DNA of 61,832 nt from Prochlorococcus sp. AG-402-K14 (GCA_003216815.1 QCIG01000008.1:1-61832), one strand, 5' to 3'. Counted from the stretch's first letter, positions 1-9,391 are shown. Made by a program: numbers and translations. The notes: generated by a model from the sequence alone, not told the origin.

Positions 1-1559
1 CCATCCCTTATTTCAACAATTTTATTTGCAACTTTTGAAATAAAATATCGATCATGAGAGACTATCAACGCGGTTCCATTATAACTAGATAATGCCTTTT
101 CTAACATATGCTTTGAAGGTATATCTAAATGATTCGTAGGTTCATCAAGAACTAAAAAATTTGATGGTTTAATTATTATTAAAGCTAAAGCAAGTCTGGC
201 TTTCTCGCCTCCACTTATTTGCTTAACTTGCTTAAAAACAGAATCATTGGTTAAGCCAAAACTACCCAACAATGATCTTATCTCGGTTTGTGTCCAATTT
301 GGAACTGATTGACTAATTGTCTCAATCACTGTTTTTTCTAATTCCAAAGCTTCTGCCTGATTTTGTTCAAAATAACTGGGAATAATATTATATTTACCTA
401 GCTCGATAGATCCTTCATCAGGTTTTTCTAAACCCATAATTAATCTAAGTAAAGTAGATTTTCCAGAACCATTTTCTCCTAAAAATGCTATTTTTTCACC
501 TGGTTCAACCTCCAGAAAAGCACCTAGGAATAAAATATTTTCTTCATAACTATGTGTTAAATCATTAATGCTTAATACATCTTTACCAGAGCGTGGAGCA
601 TCCAGAAATTGAAAAGTAGGACCTTTCAAACTAGTCTCCGGTGCTTCTATCTTTTCAACTTTATCTAATAACTTTTCTCTACTTTTCGCTTGCGTACTTC
701 TATTAGCACTAGCTCGAAATCTTTCTATATATACCTTTTGGGCTTGAATATCCTTTTGCTGTTTTTCATAAGCAGCTTTTATTGATTCTAATTCAAAATC
801 TTTCTGTTGAATATATGATGTATAGTTTCCTAAATAACTTTTAGACTGTCCTCGTTCTGTATTAACAATCTTAGTACAAACTTTATCTAGAAAAGATCTA
901 TCATGACTCACAATAACCATTGCAACTTTTTGAGTAAGTAAATAGTTCTCTAGCCATTCAATAGTTTTTAAATCTAAATGATTAGTTGGCTCATCTAATA
1001 GCAATAAGTCAGGACTTTGCAGGAGAATCTTACCTAAAGCGATTCTCATCTGCCAACCACCAGAAAAGTCTCCAACTAATCTATCTGCCTCTTTAGGTTG
1101 AAAGCCAATAGTGGGTAATAGCTTTTCAACTTTAGACTCCAAGTCATAGCCATTTATAGATTCAAATTTGCTTTGAATTACGCTTAATTCATTAATTAAT
1201 GAATCCAGATAAGCTAAATCTTTAGATGCTAATTCAGATTCCATTTTTGCTTGAATTAGTTTTTGATTGCGAAGCAAGATAGAAGCCTCTTGAAATGCCT
1301 CAAATAGCTCTTCTCTAACTGATCTATAAACATCAACATCAAATTCCTGTTTTAAATATGCAATAGATGGATCACCTTCAATAATCAAAGATCCATCCGT
1401 TGCTTCTTCTAATCCTGCAATAATTTTTAATTGTGTGGATTTTCCTGCTCCATTCACCCCAACTAGCCCTATTCTCTCTCCATTTTTTATTTCCCAACTC
1501 ACATCTTTCAAGACTTCGCCAGTGGGATAAATCTTCCTAATCCGCTCAAGACGCAACAC
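1..1559 (-). CDS. ABC-F family ATP-binding protein (3' end cut by window edge)
   Basis: Soluble protein with two ABC ATPase domains and no membrane segment, the ABC-F layout (EttA/Uup/Vga type), proteins that act on the ribosome rather than in transport. Domain 1 has Walker A GVNGAGKST (about residues 34-42), an SGGW signature and Walker B LLLLDEPTNHLD (about 183). A charged linker rich in Lys/Glu/Gln follows. Domain 2 has GENGSGKST (about 359), SGGEKARLAL (about 443) and LVLDEPTNHLD (about 466). The frame is open to base 1, so the C-terminus lies outside. I start it at GTG 1559-1557 with GAGG ten bases upstream. The family is clear; the subfamily (Uup versus EttA-like) cannot be decided without the tail. 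Confidence 0.93.
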   Translation of the reverse strand, partial: MLRLERIRKIYPTGEVLKDVSWEIKNGERIGLVGVNGAGKSTQLKIIAGLEEATDGSLIIEGDPSIAYLKQEFDVDVYRSVREELFEAFQEASILLRNQKLIQAKMESELASKDLAYLDSLINELSVIQSKFESINGYDLESKVEKLLPTIGFQPKEADRLVGDFSGGWQMRIALGKILLQSPDLLLLDEPTNHLDLKTIEWLENYLLTQKVAMVIVSHDRSFLDKVCTKIVNTERGQSKSYLGNYTSYIQQKDFELESIKAAYEKQQKDIQAQKVYIERFRASANRSTQAKSREKLLDKVEKIEAPETSLKGPTFQFLDAPRSGKDVLSINDLTHSYEENILFLGAFLEVEPGEKIAFLGENGSGKSTLLRLIMGLEKPDEGSIELGKYNIIPSYFEQNQAEALELEKTVIETISQSVPNWTQTEIRSLLGSFGLTNDSVFKQVKQISGGEKARLALALIIIKPSNFLVLDEPTNHLDIPSKHMLEKALSSYNGTALIVSHDRYFISKVANKIVEIRD

Positions 1560-1645
1560 TACAAACAAACCTCATGTGAATTAGCTTCAATCATTTAGCT
1601 TTAAAAGATGCCATCTGATTAAAATTAGCTTATGAAAGAAAAGCC

Positions 1646-1837
1646 ATGTTAAGACTCGAACAAATTACTGCGTTAGTTCTTGCAGCAGCTCTTGCAATTC
1701 CTAGTTATTGGTTTTTTTGGACCATGGCAGGAGGAGGTGGCTATGAGCGCAGAGTAATAAAAGACAATAATCAAGAGTTAATAAAAGTCCCTGCTACAAG
1801 CAACAAACAATCACAATCCACCCCTAGCTTTTATTAA
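1646..1837 (+). CDS. Small single-helix membrane protein, unknown function
   Basis: 63 residues. A hydrophobic stretch at about 8-27 (ALVLAAALAIPSYWFFWTMA) is followed by a glycine run and a short charged, then Ser/Thr/Gln-rich tail. It starts at ATG 86 bases from the divergent ABC-F gene and its last 27 bases overlap the end of the convergent gene at 1811-2041. No recognised domain. Small one-helix proteins of this type are common in marine picocyanobacteria and often turn out to be membrane or photosystem-associated, but nothing here proves that. Confidence 0.65.
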   Translation: MLRLEQITALVLAAALAIPSYWFFWTMAGGGGYERRVIKDNNQELIKVPATSNKQSQSTPSFY

Positions 1838-2041
1838 CCATTGTTTAGTCTCTGAATCATCTATTGTTTGCAAGTATTCTTTAACTTCTTCTGGAGTAAC
1901 TGGCAAATTCATTTTATTTCCAAGTGCACATATGGCTTGCATTGCTCCTTTTGGGTTTTGAAGAGCTTGACGAAAAAGATCTTGTTTTTTCTCAGGGTCT
2001 GCATTTATAAGCTTATAAAGCTCTGCAGCATTGCCTCTCAT
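1811..2041 (-). CDS. Nif11-like small helical protein
   Basis: 76 residues. The pattern of an N-terminal helix (AAELYKLINADPEKKQDLF), a middle with NPKGAMQAICALG and then LPVTPEEVKEYLQ resembles the Nif11 leader-like fold: short helices, then a Thr/Pro-Glu-Glu segment about 50 residues in. Nif11-like sequences serve as leader peptides of ribosomal peptides such as prochlorosins, but also occur as free-standing proteins. There is no obvious double-Gly cleavage site followed by a Cys/Ser/Thr-rich core, so I favour a stand-alone protein. The family call is by eye only. It converges on and overlaps the 1646-1837 gene. Confidence 0.55.
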   Translation of the reverse strand: MRGNAAELYKLINADPEKKQDLFRQALQNPKGAMQAICALGNKMNLPVTPEEVKEYLQTIDDSETKQWLIKARGGL

Positions 2042-2075
2042 AAGAAAATCATTAACTAAACAAAAGAATATTCAA

Positions 2076-2432
2076 TTACGCAGCTTTTGTCTGGAAACTA
2101 GCCGAATCATTGCAATTATCTAAGTCACTTTCTTTTAAGCCTAAAGCTGAGGCATCTTTCATACTTCTTGCATCCATGCACAGTACTTTACGGAGTTGAG
2201 CGAAGTTGGCAGCCTGAGAAGATCTTCCCTCGTTGTTTGCCCCGTATTCAGCTCTTTGTAGAACATGATGTAAATGAGTCAATAAATAGGAACTCACAAC
2301 AGCAGAAATTAAAACATCCCCATTCGTACTATTACGACGAGTCTTCCTTCTTGGTCGCTTTACAGATCCTTTATCGACTTCTGCACGCGAAGAAAGAGGT
2401 TTAGATGTTTGAGGGAGAGAAGGCTTAGACAT
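2076..2432 (-). CDS. Conserved hypothetical basic protein
   Basis: 118 residues starting MSKPSLPQTSKPL. A longer reading from 2498 exists, but the ATG at 2432-2430 follows a good AAGGAG ribosome site seven bases upstream, so I use it. The N-terminus is basic (KRPRRKTRRNS), the middle (GDVLISAVVSSYLLTHLHHVLQ) can form a helix, and the tail is polar. No domain recognised. It is divergent from the ribbon-helix-helix gene at 2570 and shares a 137-bp intergenic region with it, so the two may be co-regulated. Confidence 0.6.
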   Translation of the reverse strand: MSKPSLPQTSKPLSSRAEVDKGSVKRPRRKTRRNSTNGDVLISAVVSSYLLTHLHHVLQRAEYGANNEGRSSQAANFAQLRKVLCMDARSMKDASALGLKESDLDNCNDSASFQTKAA

Positions 2433-2515
2433 GAAATACTCCTTTTTAAACAAAAATTCAAGTAAAGGCAGACAAAGAAAAGCAGGCCAGAATGGCAAGC
2501 ATCATACACAAGGAT

Positions 2516-2552
2516 ACTATCCATCCGTATAAGTGTACACTATTAACTATCC
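2516..2552. promoter_or_regulatory. Candidate operator between divergent genes
   Basis: ACTATCC occurs at 2516-2522 and again at 2546-2552, exactly 30 bp apart, with the palindrome GTGTACAC (2533-2540) between them. The site sits 17 bp before the ATG of a ribbon-helix-helix protein. Such proteins often bind direct or inverted repeats and repress their own promoter, so autoregulation is a reasonable inference. No -10/-35 pair was assigned. Confidence 0.35.
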
Positions 2553-2569
2553 GGTAGTTCTCTGTACGC

Positions 2570-2866
2570 ATGGCTACTCGTCAAAATTCAACAAACGGGA
2601 AGCAAAAATCGCCTCGCATCCAAGTTGTGCTACCAGAAGATTTATGTGAGCAATTATCAAAATTAGCCGAGCAAGAATCTAGAACTGTTAGCAATATGGC
2701 CAAAGTGCTAATTCAAGAGGGTGTTAAACGTTACGAATTGACAGAAAGTTCAGTACCTCAAGATTCAGAAACAAGAAGAACTCAGAATTTTATAAATGCA
2801 TTAGAGAAACAAAAAACACAAAGACTAAAAGGTATTCCAAAACGATTAAGGTTTAAAAAAAATTAA
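2570..2866 (+). CDS. Ribbon-helix-helix (CopG/Arc-like) DNA-binding protein
   Basis: 98 residues. The segment from about 16 to 54 (SPRIQVVLPEDLCEQLSKLA, then SRTVSNMAKVLIQEG) is the beta strand, helix, turn, helix pattern of ribbon-helix-helix repressors: a short strand ending VVLP, a helix over EDLCEQLSKLAEQ, then a turn and a second helix. The C-terminal half is basic and probably disordered. No toxin gene is adjacent, so it is more likely a stand-alone regulator than an antitoxin. No ribosome site is visible just before the ATG. It converges on anmK and shares a hairpin with it. Confidence 0.75.
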   Translation: MATRQNSTNGKQKSPRIQVVLPEDLCEQLSKLAEQESRTVSNMAKVLIQEGVKRYELTESSVPQDSETRRTQNFINALEKQKTQRLKGIPKRLRFKKN

Positions 2867-2892
2867 TCCTTGATTTAAGTACAATCAAGGAT
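2852..2892 (-). terminator. Rho-independent terminator of the anmK operon
   Basis: Perfect 9-bp inverted repeat ATCCTTGAT (2866-2874) / ATCAAGGAT (2884-2892) with a 9-base loop. Read on the minus strand it overlaps the anmK stop codon and is followed by a run of T (the A-run before 2862). It could also slow transcripts leaving the convergent 2570 gene. Confidence 0.7.
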
Positions 2893-4021
2893 CAACCCTT
2901 ACTCCATAAAGAATAGATTTACTTGCACCAGTGATGAACTTAGGGTTGATTTTTCTCCCTAAGACATGCCACCAAGATAAAGTTGCAAAAACCAAAGCTT
3001 CTCTATATTGAGATGGAATACCAATTTCATTTATTTGACGCACACTGATACCACAACATTGTTTTTGTAATTGTTTCATTAGAAATAAATTTTTAGCTCC
3101 ACCTCCAGCGACCAAAAGCTCAATTAAATGTATTTTTTTAACTCTAAAAAGATTATCTAGGTCTTGCGCAATTATTGAGGCAGTAAATGTAGTGAGTGTT
3201 GATATTAAATCTTCTTTTGTTATATCACCTAGTTCTTTTTTCCTTTTTTGTAAATCTTGAAAACCAAATTGCTCTCTACCTGTAGATCGAGGAGGTTCAA
3301 GATGAAAAAAAGGTTCTTTCAACCATTTCTCTATGAAATTTAATTTCGGTATACCAAGTGATGCTATCGATCCATTCTGATCAAACTTAAATAATGAATT
3401 ATTAGTTTCTTGAATAGCTAAATCAATTAGAGAGTTAGCAGGCCCACAATCCCATCCTAAACAATCAGAAGTTTTATGAATTCCAGTTTTAGGTGGAATA
3501 ATTGTTAGATTGGCAATACCACCAAGATTCAGAATTCCTCGCCATCCATACAGTCTTCCTATTAAAGATTCATCCACTAACGCCACCAAAGGGGCTCCAT
3601 GACCACCTGAAGCGAGATCCTTTGATCTGAAATCATAAATAACAATTTGATTTAACATATTTGCAAGTAATGGTCCTAAAAGAATTTGAAGACTTCCTCC
3701 TTTTTGAGAATTTTTTACACTTCTATGAAACACTGTTTGGCCATGACATCCCACCACATCTGCAACTGAATCAGGATCACAAGTTCTTGCAGCGGAAGCA
3801 TTTAACTCAGTAATTTCCTCAGCCAACTCAAGCCAATCTTTGCTATTAATTTTCAATCCTTGACCAACCTTGATAATTTTTTTCCTTGTTGAAGATGGAT
3901 ATTCACATGAAACTGTATTCAAAATTTTCCATTTTGGCTTTGCAGGATCCCCTTTAAATTCAACTAAAACTGCATCTATTCCATCTGCACTGGTACCACT
4001 CATCAAGCCCAAAGCCAGCAT
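2885..4021 (-). CDS. anmK: Anhydro-N-acetylmuramic acid kinase
   Basis: Phosphorylates 1,6-anhydro-MurNAc to MurNAc-6-P in cytoplasmic peptidoglycan recycling. 378 residues, the usual length. The glycine-rich N-terminal [12 protein letters not shown] (about 5-16) is the family signature. Other motifs are GCHGQTVFH (about 90), NLGGIANLT (about 166), [11 protein letters not shown] (about 190) and the late VAGGGAKN (about 305) of the sugar-kinase/Hsp70/actin fold. It starts 3 bases after the end of ktrA, so it is co-transcribed with the K+ transport genes; the link looks organisational rather than functional. A terminator follows at once. Confidence 0.95.
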   Translation of the reverse strand: MLALGLMSGTSADGIDAVLVEFKGDPAKPKWKILNTVSCEYPSSTRKKIIKVGQGLKINSKDWLELAEEITELNASAARTCDPDSVADVVGCHGQTVFHRSVKNSQKGGSLQILLGPLLANMLNQIVIYDFRSKDLASGGHGAPLVALVDESLIGRLYGWRGILNLGGIANLTIIPPKTGIHKTSDCLGWDCGPANSLIDLAIQETNNSLFKFDQNGSIASLGIPKLNFIEKWLKEPFFHLEPPRSTGREQFGFQDLQKRKKELGDITKEDLISTLTTFTASIIAQDLDNLFRVKKIHLIELLVAGGGAKNLFLMKQLQKQCCGISVRQINEIGIPSQYREALVFATLSWWHVLGRKINPKFITGASKSILYGVRVDP

Positions 4022-4024
4022 AGA

Positions 4025-4729
4025 TTAAATTTGTGGGAGCTTTTGAAGATCTTCCATTGATCCCATTACTACAAGTACATGGTCTTTTTCCAAAATATAT
4101 TTAGCTGGAGGATTAACAGTTAGCAATTGAGCAGGACCAGCGGCTAAAACATTGACAAAATAATTCTTTCTTAAATTTAAATCCCTTAAGGAACGACCCA
4201 CAAAAACCTCAGGTACTTTAATCTCGTCAATTCCAGTTTTATCATCGAGTTCTAATCTTTCAATCAAATTAGGTCTTACCAATTCCAAACCCAATCTTTC
4301 TCCTTGCATTCTTGAAGGAAATACAACTCGATCAGCCCCAACTCTTTTAAGCATTTTTTCGTGCAAATCACTTGTTGCTCTTGCAATTACCTCCTTAACT
4401 AAACTTCCATCAGTGTCTTTTGCAATAAGCGTTGTCGTAATACTTGCCTCAATTGGCTCACTAATACCTACTACAACAGTTCCCATTTCAAGAACACCGG
4501 CTTCTTTCATCGATTCTTCATCCGTTGAATCAACAACCCTGGCTTCAATAGTTGGTTCAAGTTGACGCAGTTCTTCTATTGCTTTTTCAGAGGAATCAAC
4601 AGCCAATACATCAGCACCATTTCTTAATAACTCTCTGCACACAGCGCTGCCAAAACGACCAATTCCAACAACAGCAAAGCCAAGTTTCTGATTTGCTTTA
4701 TTGGGAGACCATTGCCACCAATCGCTCAT
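4025..4729 (-). CDS. ktrA: KtrA/TrkA-type RCK regulatory subunit of K+ uptake
   Basis: Cytoplasmic nucleotide-binding gating subunit for the adjacent K+ channel-like transporter. 234 residues: an RCK_N Rossmann domain beginning GFAVVGIGRFGSAVCRELL (about 17-35) with the acidic end of strand 2 (LAVDSSEKAIEEL), and an RCK_C domain at about 150-230 (IDEIKVPEVFVGRSLRDLNL). Length fits KtrA/KtrC rather than the double-length TrkA. ATG preceded by a strong AAGGAGG. Only 12 bases after ktrB, so one operon. Confidence 0.92.
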   Translation of the reverse strand: MSDWWQWSPNKANQKLGFAVVGIGRFGSAVCRELLRNGADVLAVDSSEKAIEELRQLEPTIEARVVDSTDEESMKEAGVLEMGTVVVGISEPIEASITTTLIAKDTDGSLVKEVIARATSDLHEKMLKRVGADRVVFPSRMQGERLGLELVRPNLIERLELDDKTGIDEIKVPEVFVGRSLRDLNLRKNYFVNVLAAGPAQLLTVNPPAKYILEKDHVLVVMGSMEDLQKLPQI

Positions 4730-4741
4730 GATTTTTCCTCC

Positions 4742-6127
4742 TTAAACATAGAGATCTTCCCTTGGATAGCCAATTCGATTGCGATGTTGAAGCTTACTTT
4801 TGTAGAGGGCTTGCCACATAGCACTCAAGAATAGAAGGATACCTAGTCTGCCAACAAACATCCCAATAACAAGTATTAATTGACCGAAGTGTCCTAGCTC
4901 AGATGTAACACCAAGATCAAAACCTACCGTTGCAAAAGCTGAAATACAGGTAAAAAGCATTTCTAAAAATGAAAAATTTTCACCGTTATTTAATCCATTA
5001 CTCAAGCTTAATAATAGGGCCATGATCAACACAAATAAAAGCGAGCCAACTGTTATGCCAACCGCTTTAAGAACTACTTTGTCAGATATCTGACGATTAC
5101 GAATAATAATTTCATTTTGGCCACGCAAAGTTGCTCTTGTCGCTGCCATTAATGCAGCAATAGTTGTTGTCTTTATACCTCCGCCAGTACCGCCAGGACT
5201 TGCGCCAATAAACATTAGAAACATAATCAATAGAAGACCAGAATCCGAAACACTGTCAATTGATATCGGTAAATTCGTAAAGCCTGCAGTTCGCGCACTA
5301 ACAGAGGTAAATAAAGCCGTAAATATACGATCATCAAAATTAATCAAGGAAAAGAAACTACCCTTAGCTAAAGATTCAGTAAAAATCAATCCAAAAAACC
5401 CCAACGAAATTAATATGAAAGATGATCGAATCACTAATCTTGTATGAAGACTTAAATTCCTTAATTTTAAAGATCTACGATTGATCCAAATATCATTTGT
5501 AACTCGCCATCCAAAACCACCTAAAATTATTAACATAATCAAAACAAAATTGACAACCCAGTTATTTCTGTAATCTTGCAAACTATTAGTCCAGAGACTA
5601 AATCCAGCATTGTTATAAGCAGAAATACTATGAAAGACTGATGCCCATATTCTTTCATTTGAATTAGCTATATTGTTGAAACCAAAGAAATATAAAGTAA
5701 TAGCACCAAGACATATTAATATAACTGCAGTTATGGCGATACCTTGGAAAGTTTTCCCGACTCCTCCAACTCCAAATTCATCAAGTTTTTTTCCTCTATC
5801 AAGACGTGTTTTTAATTCAGTCCCACTAACAATAAAGCCCTGTAAAAATGTAGTAATTGCCATCAAACCAAGACCGCCAATTAATAACATTATCGCCAAA
5901 ATTAATTGTCCAAAGAATGTCAAATCTACACCTATATTAATAATTGATAATCCCGTAACTGTTACAGCAGAAGTTGCCGTAAATAATGCCTCCCACAAAC
6001 CTACATTTTCATTAGAACATAAAGGTGTAGCTAATAATAAACTTCCACAGATAATCACAAGCAAACCAGTCACCACAGTAAACTGTGGGACCGTCAGCCT
6101 TCTGTAAGAGTCATTCCTAATAATCAC
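4742..6127 (-). CDS. ktrB: KtrB/TrkH-type potassium transporter membrane subunit
   Basis: 461 residues, strongly hydrophobic with about eight to ten membrane helices in four M1-P-M2 repeats. Each pore loop keeps the selectivity-filter glycine: VTVTGLS (about 58), YNNAGFS (about 173), ARTAGFT (about 281) and FATVGFD (about 399). With KtrA it makes a Na+-dependent or simple K+ uptake system in the plasma membrane, used in osmotic adaptation. GTG start (6127-6125). The 102-bp gap to the upstream SLC13-type gene could hold a promoter or simply be an operon spacer. Confidence 0.93.
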   Translation of the reverse strand: MIIRNDSYRRLTVPQFTVVTGLLVIICGSLLLATPLCSNENVGLWEALFTATSAVTVTGLSIINIGVDLTFFGQLILAIMLLIGGLGLMAITTFLQGFIVSGTELKTRLDRGKKLDEFGVGGVGKTFQGIAITAVILICLGAITLYFFGFNNIANSNERIWASVFHSISAYNNAGFSLWTNSLQDYRNNWVVNFVLIMLIILGGFGWRVTNDIWINRRSLKLRNLSLHTRLVIRSSFILISLGFFGLIFTESLAKGSFFSLINFDDRIFTALFTSVSARTAGFTNLPISIDSVSDSGLLLIMFLMFIGASPGGTGGGIKTTTIAALMAATRATLRGQNEIIIRNRQISDKVVLKAVGITVGSLLFVLIMALLLSLSNGLNNGENFSFLEMLFTCISAFATVGFDLGVTSELGHFGQLILVIGMFVGRLGILLFLSAMWQALYKSKLQHRNRIGYPREDLYV

Positions 6128-6229
6128 TTTCTTTAAGAATAGAAAATTCTAATTCCATCAAAAGTTAAATAAAAAAGTGAAATGGATTGTTTAAAAACCC
6201 ACTTAAATAAATAAGCATATCCACAATAT

Positions 6230-8047
6230 TTACGAAAGACTATACTTTAACAAGATCAACCAAGGAACAAGCAACGTCATCAAAAGAGTCAAGCCAGCTC
6301 CATATCTAGTTACATCTAAAAACTGATATCGCCCAGGGCCAAAAACCATTAGATTTGTCTGGTAACCCATAGGAGTAAGAAAAGATTGACTAGCACCAAA
6401 AAGGACTGTTATCAATAATGCCAATGGAGGTAAATTCATAGTTGGTGCCAATTGAACTGCTATTGGAGCCAAAAGCGCCACTGAAGCAGCGTTACTGACA
6501 AATTGAGTAAATATTGTAGTAGAGAGAAAAATCACTACTAAAGCAGCGTAAGTAGATAAGTCTTGCAATATAAAAATCAAAATATTTGCAAAAGCATCAG
6601 CAAGACCCGTGTTTTGCATTGCGACACTAAAACTGGAGAGAGACCCAAGCAAAAGAATTACATCAAGTCGAATAGATCGTTGTACTTCTGCGGGCCTTAA
6701 ACATCCACCCCAAACCATCCCAATTACAGCAATTAAAACCGAAGCTACCAAAGGCAAGTCAGTAACCGAGGGAATAATCAACATAGCGATGGCGATTCCA
6801 ATCGCTAGTGGTTTTCTTGTGACAGTTGGCAGATCATGATCAAATTGATCTAAAACAAGTAGGTCATTACTGTCTTGTAATCCTCGAATTGAATCCCTGG
6901 GAGCTTGCAGAAGTAATACATCTCCCTCTCTTAAAATTGCTTGTCCCAATCTTTCTTGAACAGTTTGCCGACCTCTTCTTAACGCTAAAACAGTTGCATT
7001 ATGCCTTTGCCTAAATCGTAATTCACGTAAACTAGCACCAGCCAAGGTTGAGCCAGCTGGTAAAAGGACCTCTACAGTTTGTTGTCCTTCATCAATATTA
7101 GATAGAAAAAATTTTTTTTCAGTATTTAAATTTTTGGTTAACTGAACAGTATGCTCTTGTTTTAAACGCAAAAGATCTGAACGTGTAATCCTTATTAGCA
7201 AGCGGTCTTTTGATTGAATTATCCGATCAGCTAAAGGGGGTAAAAGTCTTTCATTCTCTCGCTGTATTTCTAGAACATCGACATCAAATCTTCTTTGTAA
7301 GCGACTATTCCTTAAGGAATGCCCAACCAATTCAGAATCAGAAGGAATTGTAACTTCAGTAAAATATCCAGTTTGATCCGAACTACCTCCATACTCTGAA
7401 CTAATTCTTCCTCTGTCAGGTAACAAAGATTGGGGAGCTAACAACATATACGCTGTCCCAAGCAACCATATAGGTATACCTATTGCCGAAAAAGTAAAAA
7501 GATCAAAAGGGCCATAACCTAGTTGATCGCTAATGTCGCTTACTAACAAATTTACTGAACTCCCCAACAGAGTTAAAGTCCCACCCAAAACTGTTGCGAA
7601 AGATAGTGGCAACAAAACACGAGATGGAGATAATTTTCGCTTTACGCACCAAGCCTCAATAACTGGCAAAAGAGATGCAACGACTGGAGTGTTAGGAACA
7701 ACGCCTGAAACAGGAGCAACAACTAATCCAAGCAAAGCTATCAACCTACGCGGAGTTTTAATATTTTCAGAAGCAATTAACTCTCTTAAACGATCAAGAG
7801 CACCACTTTTAAAAAGTGCGGCAGAAACAGCAAATAAACCCATCAATGTAATCAAAGCAGGGCTTCCAAAACCAGCCAATGCTTTTTGAGGAGAAAGAAC
7901 TCCAGTAGCCATTAATAATGCAACACTCAAAAGTCCAGTCAGTTCAGGAGCTAGAGCACTACTTACAAATAAAAAAACTGCAATGATTAACACTGCCAAA
8001 GTTATGACAGCTTTAGGATTATCAAAAACAGTGAATATCTCATTCAT
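6230..8047 (-). CDS. SLC13/DASS-family sodium-coupled anion carrier with two central RCK_C domains
   Basis: 605 residues. Multiple membrane helices form two halves (about 10-205 and 415-605) of the divalent-anion:Na+ symporter fold. Between them is a soluble loop with two consecutive TrkA-C (RCK_C) modules: VTIPSDSELVGHSLRNSRLQ (about 223) and VEVLLPAGSTLAGASLREL (about 325). The second half includes SNAASVALLAPIA and a late ASQSFLTPMGYQTN loop, typical of this superfamily. Annotated relatives are called sulfate/Na+ symporters; the substrate cannot be told from sequence. It lies upstream of ktrB/ktrA in the same direction, so the whole run is a cation/anion transport operon. Confidence 0.85.
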   Translation of the reverse strand: MNEIFTVFDNPKAVITLAVLIIAVFLFVSSALAPELTGLLSVALLMATGVLSPQKALAGFGSPALITLMGLFAVSAALFKSGALDRLRELIASENIKTPRRLIALLGLVVAPVSGVVPNTPVVASLLPVIEAWCVKRKLSPSRVLLPLSFATVLGGTLTLLGSSVNLLVSDISDQLGYGPFDLFTFSAIGIPIWLLGTAYMLLAPQSLLPDRGRISSEYGGSSDQTGYFTEVTIPSDSELVGHSLRNSRLQRRFDVDVLEIQRENERLLPPLADRIIQSKDRLLIRITRSDLLRLKQEHTVQLTKNLNTEKKFFLSNIDEGQQTVEVLLPAGSTLAGASLRELRFRQRHNATVLALRRGRQTVQERLGQAILREGDVLLLQAPRDSIRGLQDSNDLLVLDQFDHDLPTVTRKPLAIGIAIAMLIIPSVTDLPLVASVLIAVIGMVWGGCLRPAEVQRSIRLDVILLLGSLSSFSVAMQNTGLADAFANILIFILQDLSTYAALVVIFLSTTIFTQFVSNAASVALLAPIAVQLAPTMNLPPLALLITVLFGASQSFLTPMGYQTNLMVFGPGRYQFLDVTRYGAGLTLLMTLLVPWLILLKYSLS

Positions 8048-8117
8048 ATTATTTAATTAATAACCTGTTCAATTGATTCTGTCCAAGTATTAATTTTAAG
8101 ACTACTGCTTAAAGGAA

Positions 8118-9320
8118 CTAAGGATCTTGGGAAAATAAACGATTAATTATTTTTTTACTAAATAACCATGATCCAGAGGATTTTAAAAATAGAAATAATC
8201 CTGGCATTCTCATTAAATATGCTATTCGCCTAACTTCAAATGCTAGGGGTCCTGCCAAGGTTATTCCATATCCTGTGATAGATGCATTACCAATCCCAAG
8301 ACTCAACATTTCTCCTAGATCCTCAAATGTAAAGGTCTTAAGTTGATTTCCCTTTCTTAAAGAAATAATATTATGAGCAGCTAATAAACCTTGTTGCATT
8401 GCTACTTGAGCGGAAGAGGGAAAAGGATCTTTGTCATAAAATGTGATATCTCCAACGGAAAAAATATTTTTAAATTCATGAATCTGTAAATACTTATTAA
8501 CTTGAATCTTCTGATTCTCATCGGAAAAATGATCTAATAGTTTTGATTTTGAAGGTTTCAATCCTGCAGTCCAAAATAAGAAAGAATAATCAATTTTCAT
8601 AGAATTTTTCATTTGATTATCTGAGCTAGAAAGGTATAAAAAAGTTTTATCAATAGACTTGATATAAGAATTTAAATAAACTCTAATATTTCTCTTTCCA
8701 ATTGCATTAATTCCTTTCTCTCTATTAAAAGATTTGCAATTGGTTAGAATTCTATCCTCTTTCTCAACTAAATATATTTCTACCCTATCTTCCAGTAAAT
8801 CAGAAATTTTACATGCAAGTTCAACACCAGTTGGACCACCTCCAGCAATCACTATCGGATTCATAAATTTTGAAGAATTATTGATTGTAGTTATTAATTT
8901 TTTGATTCTGAGACAGTCATTTAAATTAGAAAAGCCAAAAGCATAATCTTTTAAATTTGCCAAAGAGGCATAATCAGTTGTCACTCCTGTGCTAATGACA
9001 AGCTGAGAGTATGTTATTTCAGTCTCAGATGAAGTAATTAACTTTCGTTCTTTTGCATCAATCTCAACCACACACTCTTGCAAAAAAATAAATCCTAATT
9101 CTGAGGCTAATTCAGAATACTGAGGTGCTACCTCCCATAATTGAAGCTCACCGCTTAATAACTCATAGAGCAATGGTTTAAAAAGAAATCTATTAGCTTG
9201 ATCAATCAAAATAATTGGTGTTCTCTCTGACTTAGCTAATAAAGCTTGGACAGTCGCAAGGCCTCCAAAGCCACCACCTACAACAACTATTGGATCAGAT
9301 TTCAAATTGTTCAAGTCCAT
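8118..9320 (-). CDS. Type II NAD(P)H dehydrogenase (NDH-2), FAD-dependent
   Basis: 400 residues from ATG 9320-9318. A longer frame to 9389 exists, but homology-like sequence begins just after this ATG and the extra stretch would run into the cysH promoter. FAD Rossmann motif VVVGGGFGGLATV (about 12-24); second dinucleotide motif VIAGGGPTGVELA (about 155) for NAD(P)H; the typical LFKPLLYELLSGEL and, near the end, VGDI (FAD-binding Asp) followed by a membrane-contact tail. Passes electrons from NAD(P)H to quinone without proton pumping. Divergent from cysH with about 71 bp between the starts. Confidence 0.88.
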   Translation of the reverse strand: MDLNNLKSDPIVVVGGGFGGLATVQALLAKSERTPIILIDQANRFLFKPLLYELLSGELQLWEVAPQYSELASELGFIFLQECVVEIDAKERKLITSSETEITYSQLVISTGVTTDYASLANLKDYAFGFSNLNDCLRIKKLITTINNSSKFMNPIVIAGGGPTGVELACKISDLLEDRVEIYLVEKEDRILTNCKSFNREKGINAIGKRNIRVYLNSYIKSIDKTFLYLSSSDNQMKNSMKIDYSFLFWTAGLKPSKSKLLDHFSDENQKIQVNKYLQIHEFKNIFSVGDITFYDKDPFPSSAQVAMQQGLLAAHNIISLRKGNQLKTFTFEDLGEMLSLGIGNASITGYGITLAGPLAFEVRRIAYLMRMPGLFLFLKSSGSWLFSKKIINRLFSQDP

Positions 9321-9391
9321 GGGGACTAGATCTAAGATGATTTCAAAGACCCTAAACAAACTTTGACCGATTCGGCATTCAATTCTCAAAT

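Noticed and set aside
1868-2404. Plus-strand frames over the Nif11-like and basic hypothetical genes
   Set aside because: Antisense shadows with low-quality composition.
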